From Limanda limanda (Eukaryota > Chordata > Actinopteri > Pleuronectiformes > Pleuronectidae), in contig NC_083651.1 in NCBI RefSeq assembly GCF_963576545.1, forward strand, positions 23,052,248-23,116,247: DNA of 64,000 bases, given 5' to 3'. Each line of letters starts with the position of its first letter. Within the stretch, counting starts at the first letter, position 1. Made by a program: the position numbers and the translations under genes. The notes beneath the pieces were generated by a model that saw only the letters and a program-made list of their open reading frames with translations, made no database searches and had not been told where the DNA came from. Positions 12,471-44,669 of this stretch are shown here, piece by piece.

Positions 12471-12600
12471 CGTCAGAGAAGCAGCGGGTTGTGTGCAGGA
12501 GCAGCAGCTTGTTACAGAACTCACCCTCAGCGTTTCATAACACTCATGATGCCTTGTGTAAGCGACCCATGTGTTTACATGTGCTGCCGCCAACCGGTCA
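12471..12600 (-). promoter_or_regulatory. 5' untranslated exon and promoter area of the FASTK-family gene
   Basis: The coding exon begins at an acceptor (12218) 29 bases upstream of the ATG, so an upstream non-coding exon is required. A strong donor (G|GTAAGTCAC on the minus strand) ends an exon at 12471; a second possible donor ends one at 12525. The transcription start is probably within the next 100 bases, but no TATA box is evident. Confidence 0.5.
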
Positions 12601-13995
12601 AAGTGCATACTGCAGGCTGGTCGTTATGCGTGTGTGTGTATATATAAATATATATATATATCATAACAACTTCATTTGTGTAACACAATATCTCACCTGC
12701 TTCTTGATATGGCCGAGCAGTGCCATTCCAGACTGGTGTCCATACTACAGAGGAGAAACCAAAGAGATGGTCTTTGTTGGAACAAAATATAATAAAATAT
12801 ATGGTTTGTCAAACGTTTTAATTTATTACATTTTCATATTATATTGTTGGAATTGAAATGTCTTATTTCATTTTAATGCTCCTGTATATAAATGAAAATA
12901 GAAAAAACACAATGAGTCTTTGAGTCTGCACATGTTAATAAGAAGGTAATGAATATAGGTTTTTTTTTCACAGGCTGACAACCCAACAGTTATTCTAATA
13001 ATAGCTTATAACACATCACAACATGAGTAATGGTGTGAGTACTAAAACATGGCATCATGGTCATTTATCAACAAATGGCAGTGGCATCAAATAAACTTAC
13101 TGGAACGAATTACATACTGTGATATTTGTTTTATTATATTAATCAGTGACGTGTGGAGTTTATTTTGATTTTGTGCTGATGCCTGTGAAACAACAGCTCA
13201 TAGATGACATAAAAATATGTATTATTATTTAACATTTTAAAAATCTATAATTCCACAGCTGATAGCAGCTAAACTGACTTAATGGTCATATAATTAAATA
13301 AAGCATTACACATTTTTTGTGTCTTGGCTTTATGTTATTTCCCTTGCAATTGGAACTTTACAACCGTTTAACTTAATGCTTACTTAATGCTGTAGCATCA
13401 GTGCTTAGTTTTGAGCAATGGCCATAAGATGGCGGTGTTTACAAAGAAACGGGGCCGCCTCACAGCTCATATTGCCTGAAGTCACAGCTGAGCCGCAAGT
13501 CCACATTGAAAAGAGGAAACAAGCTGTGTGTGGTGATGCTTCAGTAATGACTGAGAATTAACCATGTGCATCCTAAACAGACAGACAGGTAGAGCAGCAG
13601 GATGAGGGTAATATACTGTAATGAGTCCCTCCCATTGGTCACACAGATGACTGGACATTACAACTTTATGTTTTTTCAGATAAAGAAGCTTTTATCTACA
13701 ATTAAAAAATGCAATGTTTTGTTTCCTTGAGTTGATTATACAAGTTAAGTTGGCATCAAGGTCACAGCTCATTTTAAAGTGTTTCAAAGTGTTTTTAAAG
13801 TGAGCAAAAAAAAAGGTTCCTGAAACATAAACAAGTTTTTTACGAGTAGAAATTCTGGTATTCGAGAATAAAAAGGTCAATATCAGTATGTGCTTCTATA
13901 AAAAAGAAAAAATCTTTTCTGAGTGTGTGTGGCTGGTGAGACGCAGAGTGTATGAGGGTTGATCCAGAAGTCACCTCCTTCTATCTCAAAGACCA

Positions 13996-13998
<3 letters not shown>
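12601..13998. other. Intergenic, AT-rich, no gene seen
   Basis: Upstream of the FASTK-family gene. A YY1-like core (AAGATGGCGG) lies near 13427-13436. Nothing else is supportable. Confidence 0.6.
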
Positions 13999-14035
<37 letters not shown>

Positions 14036-14061
14036 TGTGTGTGTCTGTGTGTGTGTGTGTG
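13999..14061. repeat. (GT)n microsatellite, interrupted
   Basis: About 30 GT units with two TCTG interruptions. Confidence 0.9.
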
Positions 14062-15056
14062 TTACCCATCTGGTCCCCCTCTATCTCTTTGCAAACAACA
14101 CCAGCAGCCCTCTGGACATGAGCTGGACGGAGAAGAAAGAGTAAAAATACCCAGGGCTTTCAAATGGTGAGCAGGGCAGACTTAGATAAGATCTGTTATA
14201 ATAAAGTTACTGTTCTGCCGGTAATGCTGATGAATCACACTGAATAGTAACTGTGTGCGTGTGTGTGTCTGCGTGTGTGAGGCAAGTGAAGGAATGAGGA
14301 AAAAAATTATATCTGATTTGATTTCTAATGAAGGACCAAATGGAAATATTTACATTTTTGTTGCTGTAGTAAGTCTTTAAATAAACATCATGACTTCCTC
14401 AACCAAATATTCATGGTTTCAAGCAACACAAATTCAAGAATACCTTTCTGGAGTCAAATACACATTTCAATTTGCTTTAGACGATTGACATTTAAACAAG
14501 TTTGTCCGAAACACACACACACACATACACACATACATTGCTCTATGCTGTGTACCCACAACAAAGTGTGAAAACAACACCACATCTTTCTTTGGTCTAA
14601 TCCAATCTAATATCAAAAGCTCAGCGGCGATGTTATCATCAGTCCCAAATAGATGTGACGCTTTATGGAGAACACGTCTGTCCCCGTCTGGCCCAAATGA
14701 TTGGAAATAAAAATAACTAATTCCAAATGGGCGACTTAACTGAGAAATTAATAAAAGTCTGCTGGATCATTGTGTCGACACTTGGGTGTTTGAAACGGGA
14801 CAGATGTTTAAGTGGTTTTCCAGCAGCACGCCACTGCTTCAGCACCGGGTTAAGATCAAAACATCTATTGAATCAATAAAAGACTCATTATGTTTTCATA
14901 AACTCTGTCACGTCTGCTGTTGTTTAAAAAGGCTCATTAGCCCCAGAGGAGTTGATGTCATACACTGTAAAAAAACACTAGAACAGCTTCTTTTGTTAAT
15001 CACACACATTAAAGGTCAACTACCCAAAAAACTCAGTGATGGAATATACGATATAC
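14062..15056. other. Intergenic, no gene seen
   Basis: AT-rich sequence with a short interrupted CA tract near 14511-14536. No coding signal. Confidence 0.6.
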
Positions 15057-15159
<103 letters not shown>

Positions 15160-15362
15160 GTTTTATTGTTGTTTAGGAAGATGGTTGCACTGAGGATTGT
15201 GGACACACTGATGGGCACGTGACTACTGGGCTTTCCATCGATCTTATGCTGCCTTGACTCTGGACCATTGTCTAGCATAAGTGTAAAGTGACTTCACGTT
15301 TCACCCTTGAGAGAATAATAAAGTATTTTATTAGATAACGTAACGCTAAGTAACGTGACGCA

Positions 15363-15475
15363 TGGTATGGTATGGTATGGCATGGCGCGGTGTGGTGTGG
15401 TGTGATATGGTATGTTTCTGTGGTGTAGTATGGTTAAGTCTGGTTTGGTAGGGTATGGAATGGTATCACATGGTA
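15363..15475. repeat. Degenerate (TATGG)n pentanucleotide tract
   Basis: Repeated GGTAT units with many substitutions (GGTGT, GGCAT, GGTAC). An old tandem array that has decayed. Confidence 0.75.
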
Positions 15476-15579
15476 CATCCTATGTGTACCCTTGATATCT
15501 AATTTAATGATATACCAAAATGGCCTCAACAAATTTTTCTAAATTGTTTTCTTTCTTTGTTTCCTGTTTTATTTTGAAG

Positions 15580-15900
15580 TTCTTATCCCCCTCATGTGTT
15601 TACTTCCTGCCTTTTTTGGGTCTCCCTCCAGTTGTGTGGCCATGATTTGTCTCACCTGTTTGTCCTGGGCTGGACAGGTGTCTCCAGTTTGTCATCAGTT
15701 CAGCTTGTATTTAAGTCCTCACTTCTGTCTTTGTCAAGTTGTCTGTTTAGTCTCCGTCATACTGTCTTGATTCTTCTGAACAGTTAATGTTTGCCTTTTG
15801 TTTCCTGCTCCCTGCTTCCTGTTCTGTGTTTTGAATGAATTCAGTTTTTCTTTAATTAGACCTCCTGCCTCGCTCCTGCTCCACCTGCTCTCTACATTGT
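15580..15900 (+). repeat. Possible dispersed repeat with TATTTAAG motif
   Basis: Pyrimidine-rich text with GTGTCTCCAGTTTGTCATC, then TATTTAAG at 15708-15715, then CCTCCTGCCTCGCTCCTGCTCC. This order resembles a repeat widespread in fish (promoter-like box, then a TC-rich end). No coding sequence is attached. Confidence 0.35.
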
Positions 15901-17574
15901 CACTATGTCATTTGTGATCTAAGAATGTAAATGTGTTTCCAGGTTTTTTATTCTTAATCTGGTTCTGAATTTAAAAAGCACTGAAGTTGTTCTCTGAGCA
16001 GAGGTCACGGAGCAGTCACATCAAAACCTGCCAACTGTGCAAAGACTCAACGTACTTAAGTGTTTTCTCCCCTCCTCTCTGCCTGTGTACAAATATGGCA
16101 CAGCAGGAGGAGATTCTTGAACAATTCAAATTCCTCTGGCAATTCCAGCGCTGTAAGTCAGATCTCACTGAGAAACGATCTGTAGCTGGTTCGCTTGAAC
16201 CTCGGAGTTTAACTCCTTATCGTCGGCTCTTTCGCCGGGTTTACCATTCATCCTCCCAGATAACGGGTCATCTGGTCGGTTTCAAGCGTCTGCAGATTGT
16301 TACGGTCCAAATAATATGTGTCCAATTAAGATCGGGTCACAGAGCCGACAGTGGGCCGGCCCTACGCGGGAGAAAAAGCAGGATATGTCTAAATCACACC
16401 GCGTTATGTAGCGTTTGTTGACAGATTGCAGCCATTCTCGTTGAGGCAGTTTCCTGGAACGGGGTTTACTTTCATTACTTGCTGTGACAAGACCATCATT
16501 TTGCATAACTTCAGTTCCTTCCTCTCTGAAAACAGACTTTCTGCTTCTCGACATGTAAAGTCATGTGGCAGCGAGAGGTATCAATATTTCATACTACAAT
16601 CTCTCACACACTTTAAGTGTGTGTGTGCCAGTTATGGAGGAATCTTATGAACATGCCTTTCTCCTGGGGATTCCTGGGATGACTGTGGTTTGTTTTTAAA
16701 AAGGTTCGGGCCCTCATGTGTTTCTGATTTGGATCTAATTTAGGTTGTCATATAAAAATATTAGCCCCAATGGGATTTCTAATCTAATTTTTGATAATAA
16801 TCGCCTGGGAATGTATGTTGTGCAGTGTGGGCGAGGCAGGGAAAAAAGAGGGACGCACGTGTGGCACAGGGAGAGGAAGGAAAGAGGGGATAAAGAGGGC
16901 GAAAGAGAATCACATCCAGAGATAGGTGGTGCATTCTGGCAGACCGTAGGAATCCATTTCACACCCAGATGAAAGCAGTGTGAGAAGGGGAATGTGTGTG
17001 CAGCGTGTGTGTGATAGGTGTGGCGGGACAGGGGTTAGGCCTGTTAGCTTTTCCTGGTTCGTAGAGGGAGGGAGAGAGAGAACACTTCATAACCCAGACC
17101 AACGCTCTCTCAGTTCAATCAGTGACAGACCCAAGGGGAAACCACAAGTTATTGTAAGTGATTGTTTAACTAGTGTTTTCGTCTGTACAGATAAGACTTC
17201 TCACATGAGAGTTTCCAATACATTTTTACACAGTCTACAGTTTTATACGGTATTCCAGCAAATAACCGTCTCCTCCGTGACACAGACATGGGGGATTGGA
17301 CATTATTATTCCTCATGTAGGAACCATGGATTTCTATGTTAATCTAGTTGATGCTGAGATGGATACATGACAACTTGAACCACCTGGTGTCTTTAGAGGG
17401 AAACAGTAGGGGTTATGAAATGTTACTATGATTAAACTGTTGGGTATCAGGGTTTTCTGTACCATCCATTCATCAGCTATGGCTAAATTCAGGAGCTGCA
17501 TCTTTGGAGGCCGCATTTGCAACAGGGCTAACCACTACATACATTTTTGCACTAACGTATGATGGCACTAGTAG
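15901..17574. other. Intergenic, no gene seen
   Basis: Mixed unique-looking sequence. Open frames are short and show neither splice structure nor recognisable domains. Confidence 0.6.
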
Positions 17575-17660
17575 CAAAGTCGGTAGGATTCATCCTCTGG
17601 GGACCATAAATGCCCCAAAAATGTCCATCATGGGCCAAAGCGAAACAAACGACATGGGAC
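17575..17660 (+). repeat. Dispersed teleost repeat fragment
   Basis: GTAGGATTCATCCTCTGGGG followed by ACCATAAATG matches the start of a short repeat common in fish genomes. Only about 60-80 bases are recognisable. Confidence 0.5.
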
Positions 17661-20499
17661 TTCAGCTATAAAAATATTGCCATTGTTGTTATTAAATCTA
17701 ATAATGAGGGAAATCTTGAGAGTAAATATAAACCATTTTATCAAATGTTGGCTTTAACTAACAGACCTAAACTGTACCACAACACAGAAGGTACACTTTA
17801 CTCTTCAGGTGTGATTGTGTGTAATTGTACGAGTGTGAACCAGCGTGAAATTAGCTGCGTTTGACTCAACTTGCCCTTTCACAAAGTGCTGCAGTTTAAG
17901 GACGCCCAAGGAATCATATTTTAAAAAGTCTGACGCACGGGGCCTTTGTCGTTTGTCGAGTTTCCTCAGCTGCAAAATGTCATCTTGAGCAAAACCAATA
18001 TTATATGTTTAATGGCTGAAAAATGCACTGCTGGCTGCTCCGAGTGAAGCTCCTGTATTTATCAGGGCGTTCTCTTTTTACAACTCTGAACCGAGTCCCT
18101 GCAGATGTATTAGAAAAGCTGGAGGGACACGTCACACATCTCCACTCTGAGCCATGTGATTAAAATGTAACAGTCATGGAATAAACAAGTCAGGGAACTC
18201 CGGTGGATCACAGAGGCTTTTAAGGTCAACGTTGGATCATCGTCATCATGGGAACCGGGGAGAGGGAGGATGGAGAGACTGCGCTCGAACTAGCAAAACT
18301 CTGGATCCAGCTCCTGTGTTGGCGAACATCTGTCCTGCGGAAGTGTCTTTGAGCTAGGAACTGAATCTTTTGCTTCTTACAATGTCGGCCGGAGAGGAGA
18401 GCGTAAACCTCATGGAGGAGCACAGTGATGGTTTTAGCCCATTTCGCCTCAATCACTTACTCCTTCTTTCCAAAGAACACAGTGCATGCTTGCTCTGTTT
18501 CTGACAGTCACCTGGTTTCAACTCATTTTAGTATGAGAACTTAAATTAAATGGCATAAAGTTGGTCACCACAGTAAGCTCATCTTTGCCGAGAAATTAAA
18601 GTGTTGTCTGTTTCAAGTGCATTCGAGGAGCTTCGAGAGCCGGCTGCAGAATATCAAAGTTTTTCCTGCAAACTCATTGTTTATCTTTGATAGAAGACGT
18701 TTGTAGTGGTTTTCCCTTCTTTTTTTATACAACAGACAATACATGCTTGACTGAGTTGCAGCCCACCAAGACCAAGGTGCTGAAGTACGGGGCTGCTCGC
18801 AGGCAAGAATCCGAACAATACACATAATGTACAATATGAATCTAATGTAAGTGGGCTGATGGCCATCTGGTTAGGGGCTGTGCAGCGTCTCCTCCCAGCA
18901 GGCAACCAAAGCTGTGAGCCAAGACCCCAGGCCCAACACCCTGCCGGACTTTGAAATCAGATCTTTATTGTCCGTAAAGCCTCAGCCAAGTATGAAGAAT
19001 CAGCCCTCCCTAACAAAACACACTCATCCAGCGGAGAGAGGGACAGGACGAGGGAGAAACTGGGGAATAGCGAGACGTATAGGGGAGGAAAAGAGAGCGT
19101 AAGGTGGCTGAGAGATAGATGTGGGGAGAGGGAACAGCCGGCACAAGGCCTATTTCAAGTGTCGCGTTTTTGCTCTCAACTATGCTGCGGTTATTTATAG
19201 TATATCGAGATAACTCAATTCTCATAATGTTGTACGTTTGTTGCAGCTGGTGCCGGTTCACATATCAACGCGGGAACAAATGCAGACAAACTCTACAGAG
19301 TTCAGCTTTCTTTGTTAGAACATCACTGTGTGCTCTGTCTCAGGCACAGAGTGTTAATTATTCACCTTGTTTTGTTTTGAGCACATGACGTGTGCAACAG
19401 AAAGAAACGGGTCAATGGATGTGGAGGCGAAGAGGAAGACAAAGAAAATTCAAGTTTATAAATTTCGAAATTGGGAACAGAAATTTGAATATTACTGTTA
19501 TTTATTAGTTTTAAGGATAATTCTTCAGTCAAGTAAAAATGAATTCAACAGTGCGTTATGCCTGTGTAGCAACAGTGAACTTAAGGACCCTGGACACATC
19601 TGGAGGAAGAGCAGATACTGCCAACATCCCTTCTGAGGTACATTTATTAGTTCCACCACTAGATGTGAAAACTGTACAATATGGTGGATTCATAAGGAAC
19701 CAATCACAACACAACCAGACTTTCTGTGTTGGACCCAAACTGACCTGGATGGCTTAAGAAGAACAGACAAGAAGTGGCTCTTCATCTGAGATCAGTGCTG
19801 CAAAGATGAAATAGATATAAGTTTTATATTTGAATTTGGTGAAGCTTGAGTGGAAGCACAGAGCAAAACCTCGCTCAGAAAGCTGAATTACACAGTACAA
19901 ACATGGTCAATCCAATTATAATCATTTTATTAATGCTGAAATCCTTTGAATCCTACAACTCCAACATGGTTATATGGTTATGGTTACAACAGCATCTGCT
20001 CACTGATTTGACACAATGTGTGCATTGGCCAAACACAACCAAAAATACTAAAGGCAAACGAACAGCTAAAATCTTTTCACGTCATGATTAGACGTCTTGT
20101 TCCCAAACTGTCTGCAACCCCATCAAACCTGGAACCTTCCCACATCAAGTGGTCCAAGGATTGAAGCTGACACCTGCTCTACAGTTTATTTTAGTAATTG
20201 AATCCACTGCTTATTAAATACTCAGCATAATGTTCCTCTTGAACCTAATTCCACCTTTTTGTGCCACTCACAGAAAGCAGAGAGAAAGTGGTCAGTGTTA
20301 ATTCAGATACTTATGAACCTGTAATGATTAATTTGCATAGTCTCTAAATATCTCTTACTTTGGATTATATATTCAGGAAGTACTTCAACTATTACGACAG
20401 TCCTGGTCAAAGCCTCACTTGTAAATGTTTTGTTTTGTAATTAATCACAGCAACTCTCAGTTCCAATATGAATCCCATATTGTATAAAATGCAATAAGG
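17661..20499. other. Intergenic, no gene seen
   Basis: The part at about 17870-18180 looks low in repeats and may be conserved non-coding DNA. The part at 18930-19140 is purine-rich. No exon is supportable. Confidence 0.5.
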
Positions 20500-20700
20500 G
20501 GATTTAAGTTCAATTAAATTTTATTTGTATTGTGCAAATCACAACATATATAGCAACACATTTTACATATTAAGGACCCTTAACCTATCAAATATGGGTC
20601 AGATTGATTTAGGACCGTGGTCACTACAGCCTGTAGAATCTAACTCTGGGAACAAGGAGCAGGGGTCAGTTATACCAAGCAGGACAAGATACAGCATCAT
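20500..20700. repeat. Diverged teleost interspersed repeat
   Basis: TTCAATTAAATTTTATTTGT followed by GCAAATCACAAC resembles the opening of a very common fish repeat (AATTTTATTTATATAG...CAAATCACAAC). The copy is diverged. Confidence 0.5.
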
Positions 20701-22620
20701 TAATATGTAACTAATATTTCTCATTATTCAGTATCTACTGTGCAATGTGCATGTGATTAGCAGTAGAGCCATGTGTCTTATCCTTTCTCTAGTTTCAAAG
20801 AGGAATCATTAGAAAACTATAGAGGGACAGGAACTGGTCATGGTGGGTCCCATTCACACCAGTGGGGATGAAGTGGTTTGTGAAAGGTTTACATTTATAC
20901 GTGCATCTTCTATAACCACACATACAAACTGTAAACTGTTAAATTCCAATTTGTGAGCATCTCCTCCTCTTGTTTTCCGGGAGCCCAGACTCCTCCAGTG
21001 AGCATGTTTTAGATTTTCTTTTTATTAATTCTTCAAATACACAAGTTTTAGAGCTCCTGACTTCAAGAAACACCTTGAATCAGACACGTACAGATCTAAG
21101 TCAACAGGAAGGGACAGATGTAACGTCAGTGTCAACTCATGTAGCTGAAGAGCTCTGAGAGTTGACATTGATACTAAGCAGACACACAATGTTTTCAAAG
21201 CTTGACAAGCTGTCAATCCTTGCTCACTGTTAAAAACATCAGTTTTTTTTGGGGGGGGGGGGTGTGTGTGATGGTATGAGGCCAAAACTACGCAAACATG
21301 AATTAGTGCAGCTACTGTTTAAATAGCATAGGTTGATTCATGGGCTTGAGACTTGACATTTGGCTCAACAACAGCGTCGCATTGGCACGCCAGGTTGTCT
21401 GGAAATCAAACAAGACAAAAACATGGATGTCAGAACAAGACTGAGAAAATATGTTCCCTTCTTGCATCATAAAGAGACACAGAAATTGTCTGTGTAATTT
21501 ACAGGGAGACATTATGTGTACAGTTTATTTGAACAGCTCATGAATGCATCTTCTCCTCGTGTCAGAACACATTTCCAGGCGCATTACCACCCCATTACAC
21601 TCTGACCAAACAAAAGCATGAAAGCTAATGTGACGGATCACCTCGAGTGAGCTTCCAGTCTGTACAAGTTGTTGTTCATGCCGAAGATAAATCAATGGAG
21701 ATCATGTTTGATAGAAAGTTGGGGAAAATGGGTTATCAGCTCTTAAACACGATGATTTAACACCGACATAAGTGTTCATTAAACTGCTGCAATGTCAAGA
21801 AGGAAACACATGAGTTATATGGACTTGAGGTAGCATACAGATGTGGAACAAAATGGATGTGAGCCTGAAGTTGCCCAAATTATTGGCTAACGTGCAGTGC
21901 TCTCGGCGAGCTGTAATCTGGATCTGAACCTGAAGTGGCTCATAAGGTAAATGCTGAATATGGAACAAATAGCACAAAACTAATTCAGGCCACCTTTGCC
22001 ACCTTTGGTTGATATGCAGCGTGGCTTCGGTTTACTTACTTACCCTGTGGTATGTGGGCCGTAGGTTGGATTTGGGCCTACATTCTTTTGCTATGTGCGC
22101 TGGGTGGTTTTCAATGAATTTGCCTGAAGTGGTTTTCAATCTTTTCATAAGGCACTGACACAAATATTTCATCGGATGAAAAGTTTGGACGAATAAATTA
22201 ATCCTGCCACTCGGGGCCATACTTTGGGCAGAACTTACTCTTCAGATGTTCCACTTCTATGACATAAAATATGACTTTGTTCTCATCAAAGCTTTGTGTC
22301 AAACTGGAGAAGTCAGGTCTCTCCTCCGCCAGCCTGACGTCAGGGCTTACGGTCGGTATTAGCTCCAGGGAAGCAGTGTCACTGGTGACAGTTAAATCCG
22401 CAATTACGTGTATTTGTGCGTTTAGTAAATGGAACTGTTAGGTTCTTAGTGAAAGACAGTGGTCGTTGACTGGGGGAGTTCGCCTTGTGTTACACTTGTG
22501 ATTGATTGCATCACTGCAGGGAAACAAAGTTGGGTGTCAGGGCTTTTATGGCCCACGACAGTACAATGGTGTTGGATTTCAGTGGATTCCTGCCCTTGGC
22601 CAGGCAGGTGATAATGGTCC
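20701..22620. other. Intergenic upstream of wnt6, no gene seen
   Basis: No coding exon is seen. A 12-base G run lies at 21251-21262. Confidence 0.6.
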
Positions 22621-22647
22621 ACACGCACACACACAAACACACACACA

Positions 22648-22721
<74 letters not shown>
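22621..22721. repeat. (CA)n microsatellite, interrupted
   Basis: About 100 bases of CA units with a few single-base interruptions, some 1.2 kb before the wnt6 start codon. Confidence 0.95.
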
Positions 22722-22722
<1 letters not shown>

Positions 22723-23012
22723 TTTAAGTTACTTCTCTGGGGTGCAGCTGGTAAACTTTGGCTATTTTTGTGTGCGTAAAGACACAAAAAGTTTTCACTT
22801 TGAAGCATTGCGTATAAACGTTGCGTTAGAAAACCATGTGACATGATGAAACCTCCCATCCAGATGCCAGTCTCTTGGCTCTTGGCACAAACTATCAGAG
22901 GGCTGCTACCACACCTGTACTGACATCACCTCATTCCATAAGCTCTTATTTCGGGTCCACCATAAACACACTGAATGGCACGTCTCTCTCTCTCTCGCCC
23001 TCTCTCTCTATC

Positions 23013-23016
<4 letters not shown>

Positions 23017-23099
<83 letters not shown>
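23017..23099. repeat. (TG)n microsatellite upstream of wnt6
   Basis: About 41 perfect TG units, preceded by a TC-rich tract. It lies opposite in orientation to the CA tract 300 bases to the left. Confidence 0.97.
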
Positions 23100-23101
<2 letters not shown>

Positions 23102-23921
23102 ACCCTCTCTCTGCTCTACACCGGGTCCTCCTGCAGCTAATTGCGGTTTCTCTCTCTCTCTCTCTCCCCTCATGAGTGACAGCGAGGATTTCGCAGCGCC
23201 CGGAGCGACGTCACACCAAGGTGGAAGAAAAGAGGACGAAGAAGAGGAAGAGGAGCACATTTTTTCCCTCCCATTATCATCCAAAGAAAACACATCGGCC
23301 CACAGACCGGTGGCACACTGCAGACAGCTACCTGCAGCCGGCGCGCACCGCCTCTCCAGCGAAGTTCATCCATGCGTCACGTCGGAGTGCGCAGAGAAGG
23401 AGCAAAATCCAACAGCACCACACACACACACCACGGTTTATTGTAATGTATTTGGGAAGCATCGTTTCTCCTCTTCTTAGTCTTTTATGTCATTTCATAG
23501 TTTAAAAACAGTTTAAAAACAGAAAGCAGGATCCGGGTGTCCTCCCAGCCAGAGTCGATCCGTGCGCCTTTTTCGTCCTGAAAGAACTTCCCTGCTTTGG
23601 CACTTCTCTCTCCTCCTCTGGAAACATGTGAAGCACCAGGACAGATTCCAGCACAACGACCATGAGGAGGTTAACCACACCTTTTGAAAGTGGACGTCTC
23701 TTCTTCTGCAGCCTCCTCGTTGAGATGCGCCGGACAGACCAGAAGTTGGATGATGAACCTTGTTTGCGCTTCCAGTGACATTTTGCTGAGTCGTATACCG
23801 TCGCAGATACAAGAGCCTCCTATGTGTTTCAGATGTGACCCAACTCTCTGCTGGCTGAGCTGAGTCACTTCAACACTTTTCTTTTCTGTGGAATCTCATT
23901 GAGGATTTGCAGCGCATCAAC
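23100..23921 (+). promoter_or_regulatory. Probable wnt6 promoter/5' leader
   Basis: The sequence before the wnt6 ATG is more GC-rich and CpG-bearing than its surroundings, with a purine block at 23222-23260. No TATA box is obvious. The transcription start is not determinable; a leader of several hundred bases is plausible. Confidence 0.45.
23172..23480 (+). other. Possible 102-codon upstream ORF in the wnt6 leader
   Basis: An ATG at 23172 opens a frame of 102 residues ending in TAG at 23480. It begins MSDSEDFAAPGATS and contains an acidic run (KEDEEEEEEH). It is not similar to anything I recognise. Whether it lies inside the transcribed leader is unknown. Confidence 0.3.
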
Positions 23922-43339
<19,418 letters not shown>

Positions 43340-44310
43340 TGAACTGAGGTTCTGAGAGTTGTCAGACGTAGTTCATTATAATGACTTCTGTTGCTTTTGG
43401 AGGCGCGTGCTTTAGTTTGGCCACAGTGTGAAAGAAGGATTTGGGTTTTTTTGCACCAGTTTCAATCAGAAAATGCCCCCAAAATTAACTTCCAGATGGT
43501 GTTTGACTTCCAGAAAGCAGGAGATAATGGAAGGTGCAGGAGGTCAACACAACCACACGGCAACCAACGGAGAGATGGACAAAAAGAAGACAAATAAAGA
43601 AATGTTTCTTTTAAGAACTACCTATTTTTTTATTTTTCTTGTTTATGAAAAAGGACCAAAGAATGTGAAACTGTGTGTTTTCCATCTAAATGAAAGGGGA
43701 AGGTCGATGCCAGGAGGAACCAGACATGACCAGCTACCTTCTCCTCCTTCCACAAGTTCAACCAGCGTGTCATGGATCCGCCTCATTTAATTGTGCATTT
43801 CCCGATGAAAACAGTTAGTCTCATGGTTTTAAAAAGTCGTGCACGTACTGGTATCTATCTGCCTAAGCTGCAGCATCCCAGAAAAGTAATGGATCATTGA
43901 TTTCTGCCTGTTCACCACCAGTGTAGCTGCAACTCCATATTTTATCATTCCAAAAAATCTTGCAAACTGTTGATAGTACAGAAGCAGTGTCTCAGTTACA
44001 GTCAATGTAACTATAGCAACACCAAACATAAAAAAGGGAAAGGTGCTGGTCTTGACTTTCTTTCTGCTACTGCATTCAAAAATAAAAGAAATGCACCAAA
44101 AAAGGGAAACGGTTTCACATTATCCAATTTGAAGAACAGTGTCTACACTTTTGGTTTTTGCAGGTGTGGACTCGGACTGTCAGCAGAGACTGTTATTTAT
44201 ATATAGATATGATGACAAGACTACTCACCTCCATCTCCCTCAGAAGCACTTTGCATGTGACGGCTGCCATGGACTTCCTCAGTAATTGTTTGGCAATAAA
44301 ACCTTTTTTT
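43340..44310 (+). other. wnt6 3' UTR
   Basis: About 960 bases from the TGA to just past AATAAA at 44295-44300, AT-rich with no competing exon. A T run at 44303-44320 follows immediately. Confidence 0.65.
44295..44300 (+). terminator. wnt6 polyadenylation signal
   Basis: Canonical AATAAA about 955 bases after the wnt6 stop, followed by a long T run that can act as the downstream U-rich element. Confidence 0.65.
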
Positions 44311-44518
44311 TTTTTTTTTGGAGAGTCGGCTGTTCCTTGTTCACCAAAGGACAAAAAAACCTGTGTTTGACAAGATGTTCGGTTATCGAGAAAAATGTAT
44401 ATGATGTGTTTTTTGTTTATCTGTTATGACGTACAGGGCTGATGTAATAATGCACTTTGGATGTTGGCTCTCATTCGATACGTGTGTGTGTGTGTGTGTG
44501 TTGTGTGTCCGCGTGTGG

Positions 44519-44669
44519 TCGTCTATAGCAATCGGAAGGTTCCTGGTTTGATTGTGGTGAGTGTGTTGAATGAGTGTGTGTGTGAACGGGTGAGTGAGAC
44601 GCACGTTGTAAAGCACTTTGAGTGGTCCACAGTCTAGAGAAGTGCTATACAAATGCAGTCCATTGACCA
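44519..44669 (+). repeat. tRNA-derived SINE-like remnant
   Basis: The block has GCAATCGGAAGGTTCCTGGT, then a B-box-like GGTTTGATTG at 44545-44554, a linker, and the tail GTTGTAAAGCACTTTGAGTG followed by AGTGCTATACAAATGCAGTC. This order is typical of a family of fish SINEs. The 5' end with the A box is not recognisable. Confidence 0.6.

Noticed and set aside
15987..16421. 144-codon frame upstream of wnt6
   Set aside because: No domain, ordinary composition for chance, no splice partner exons found.
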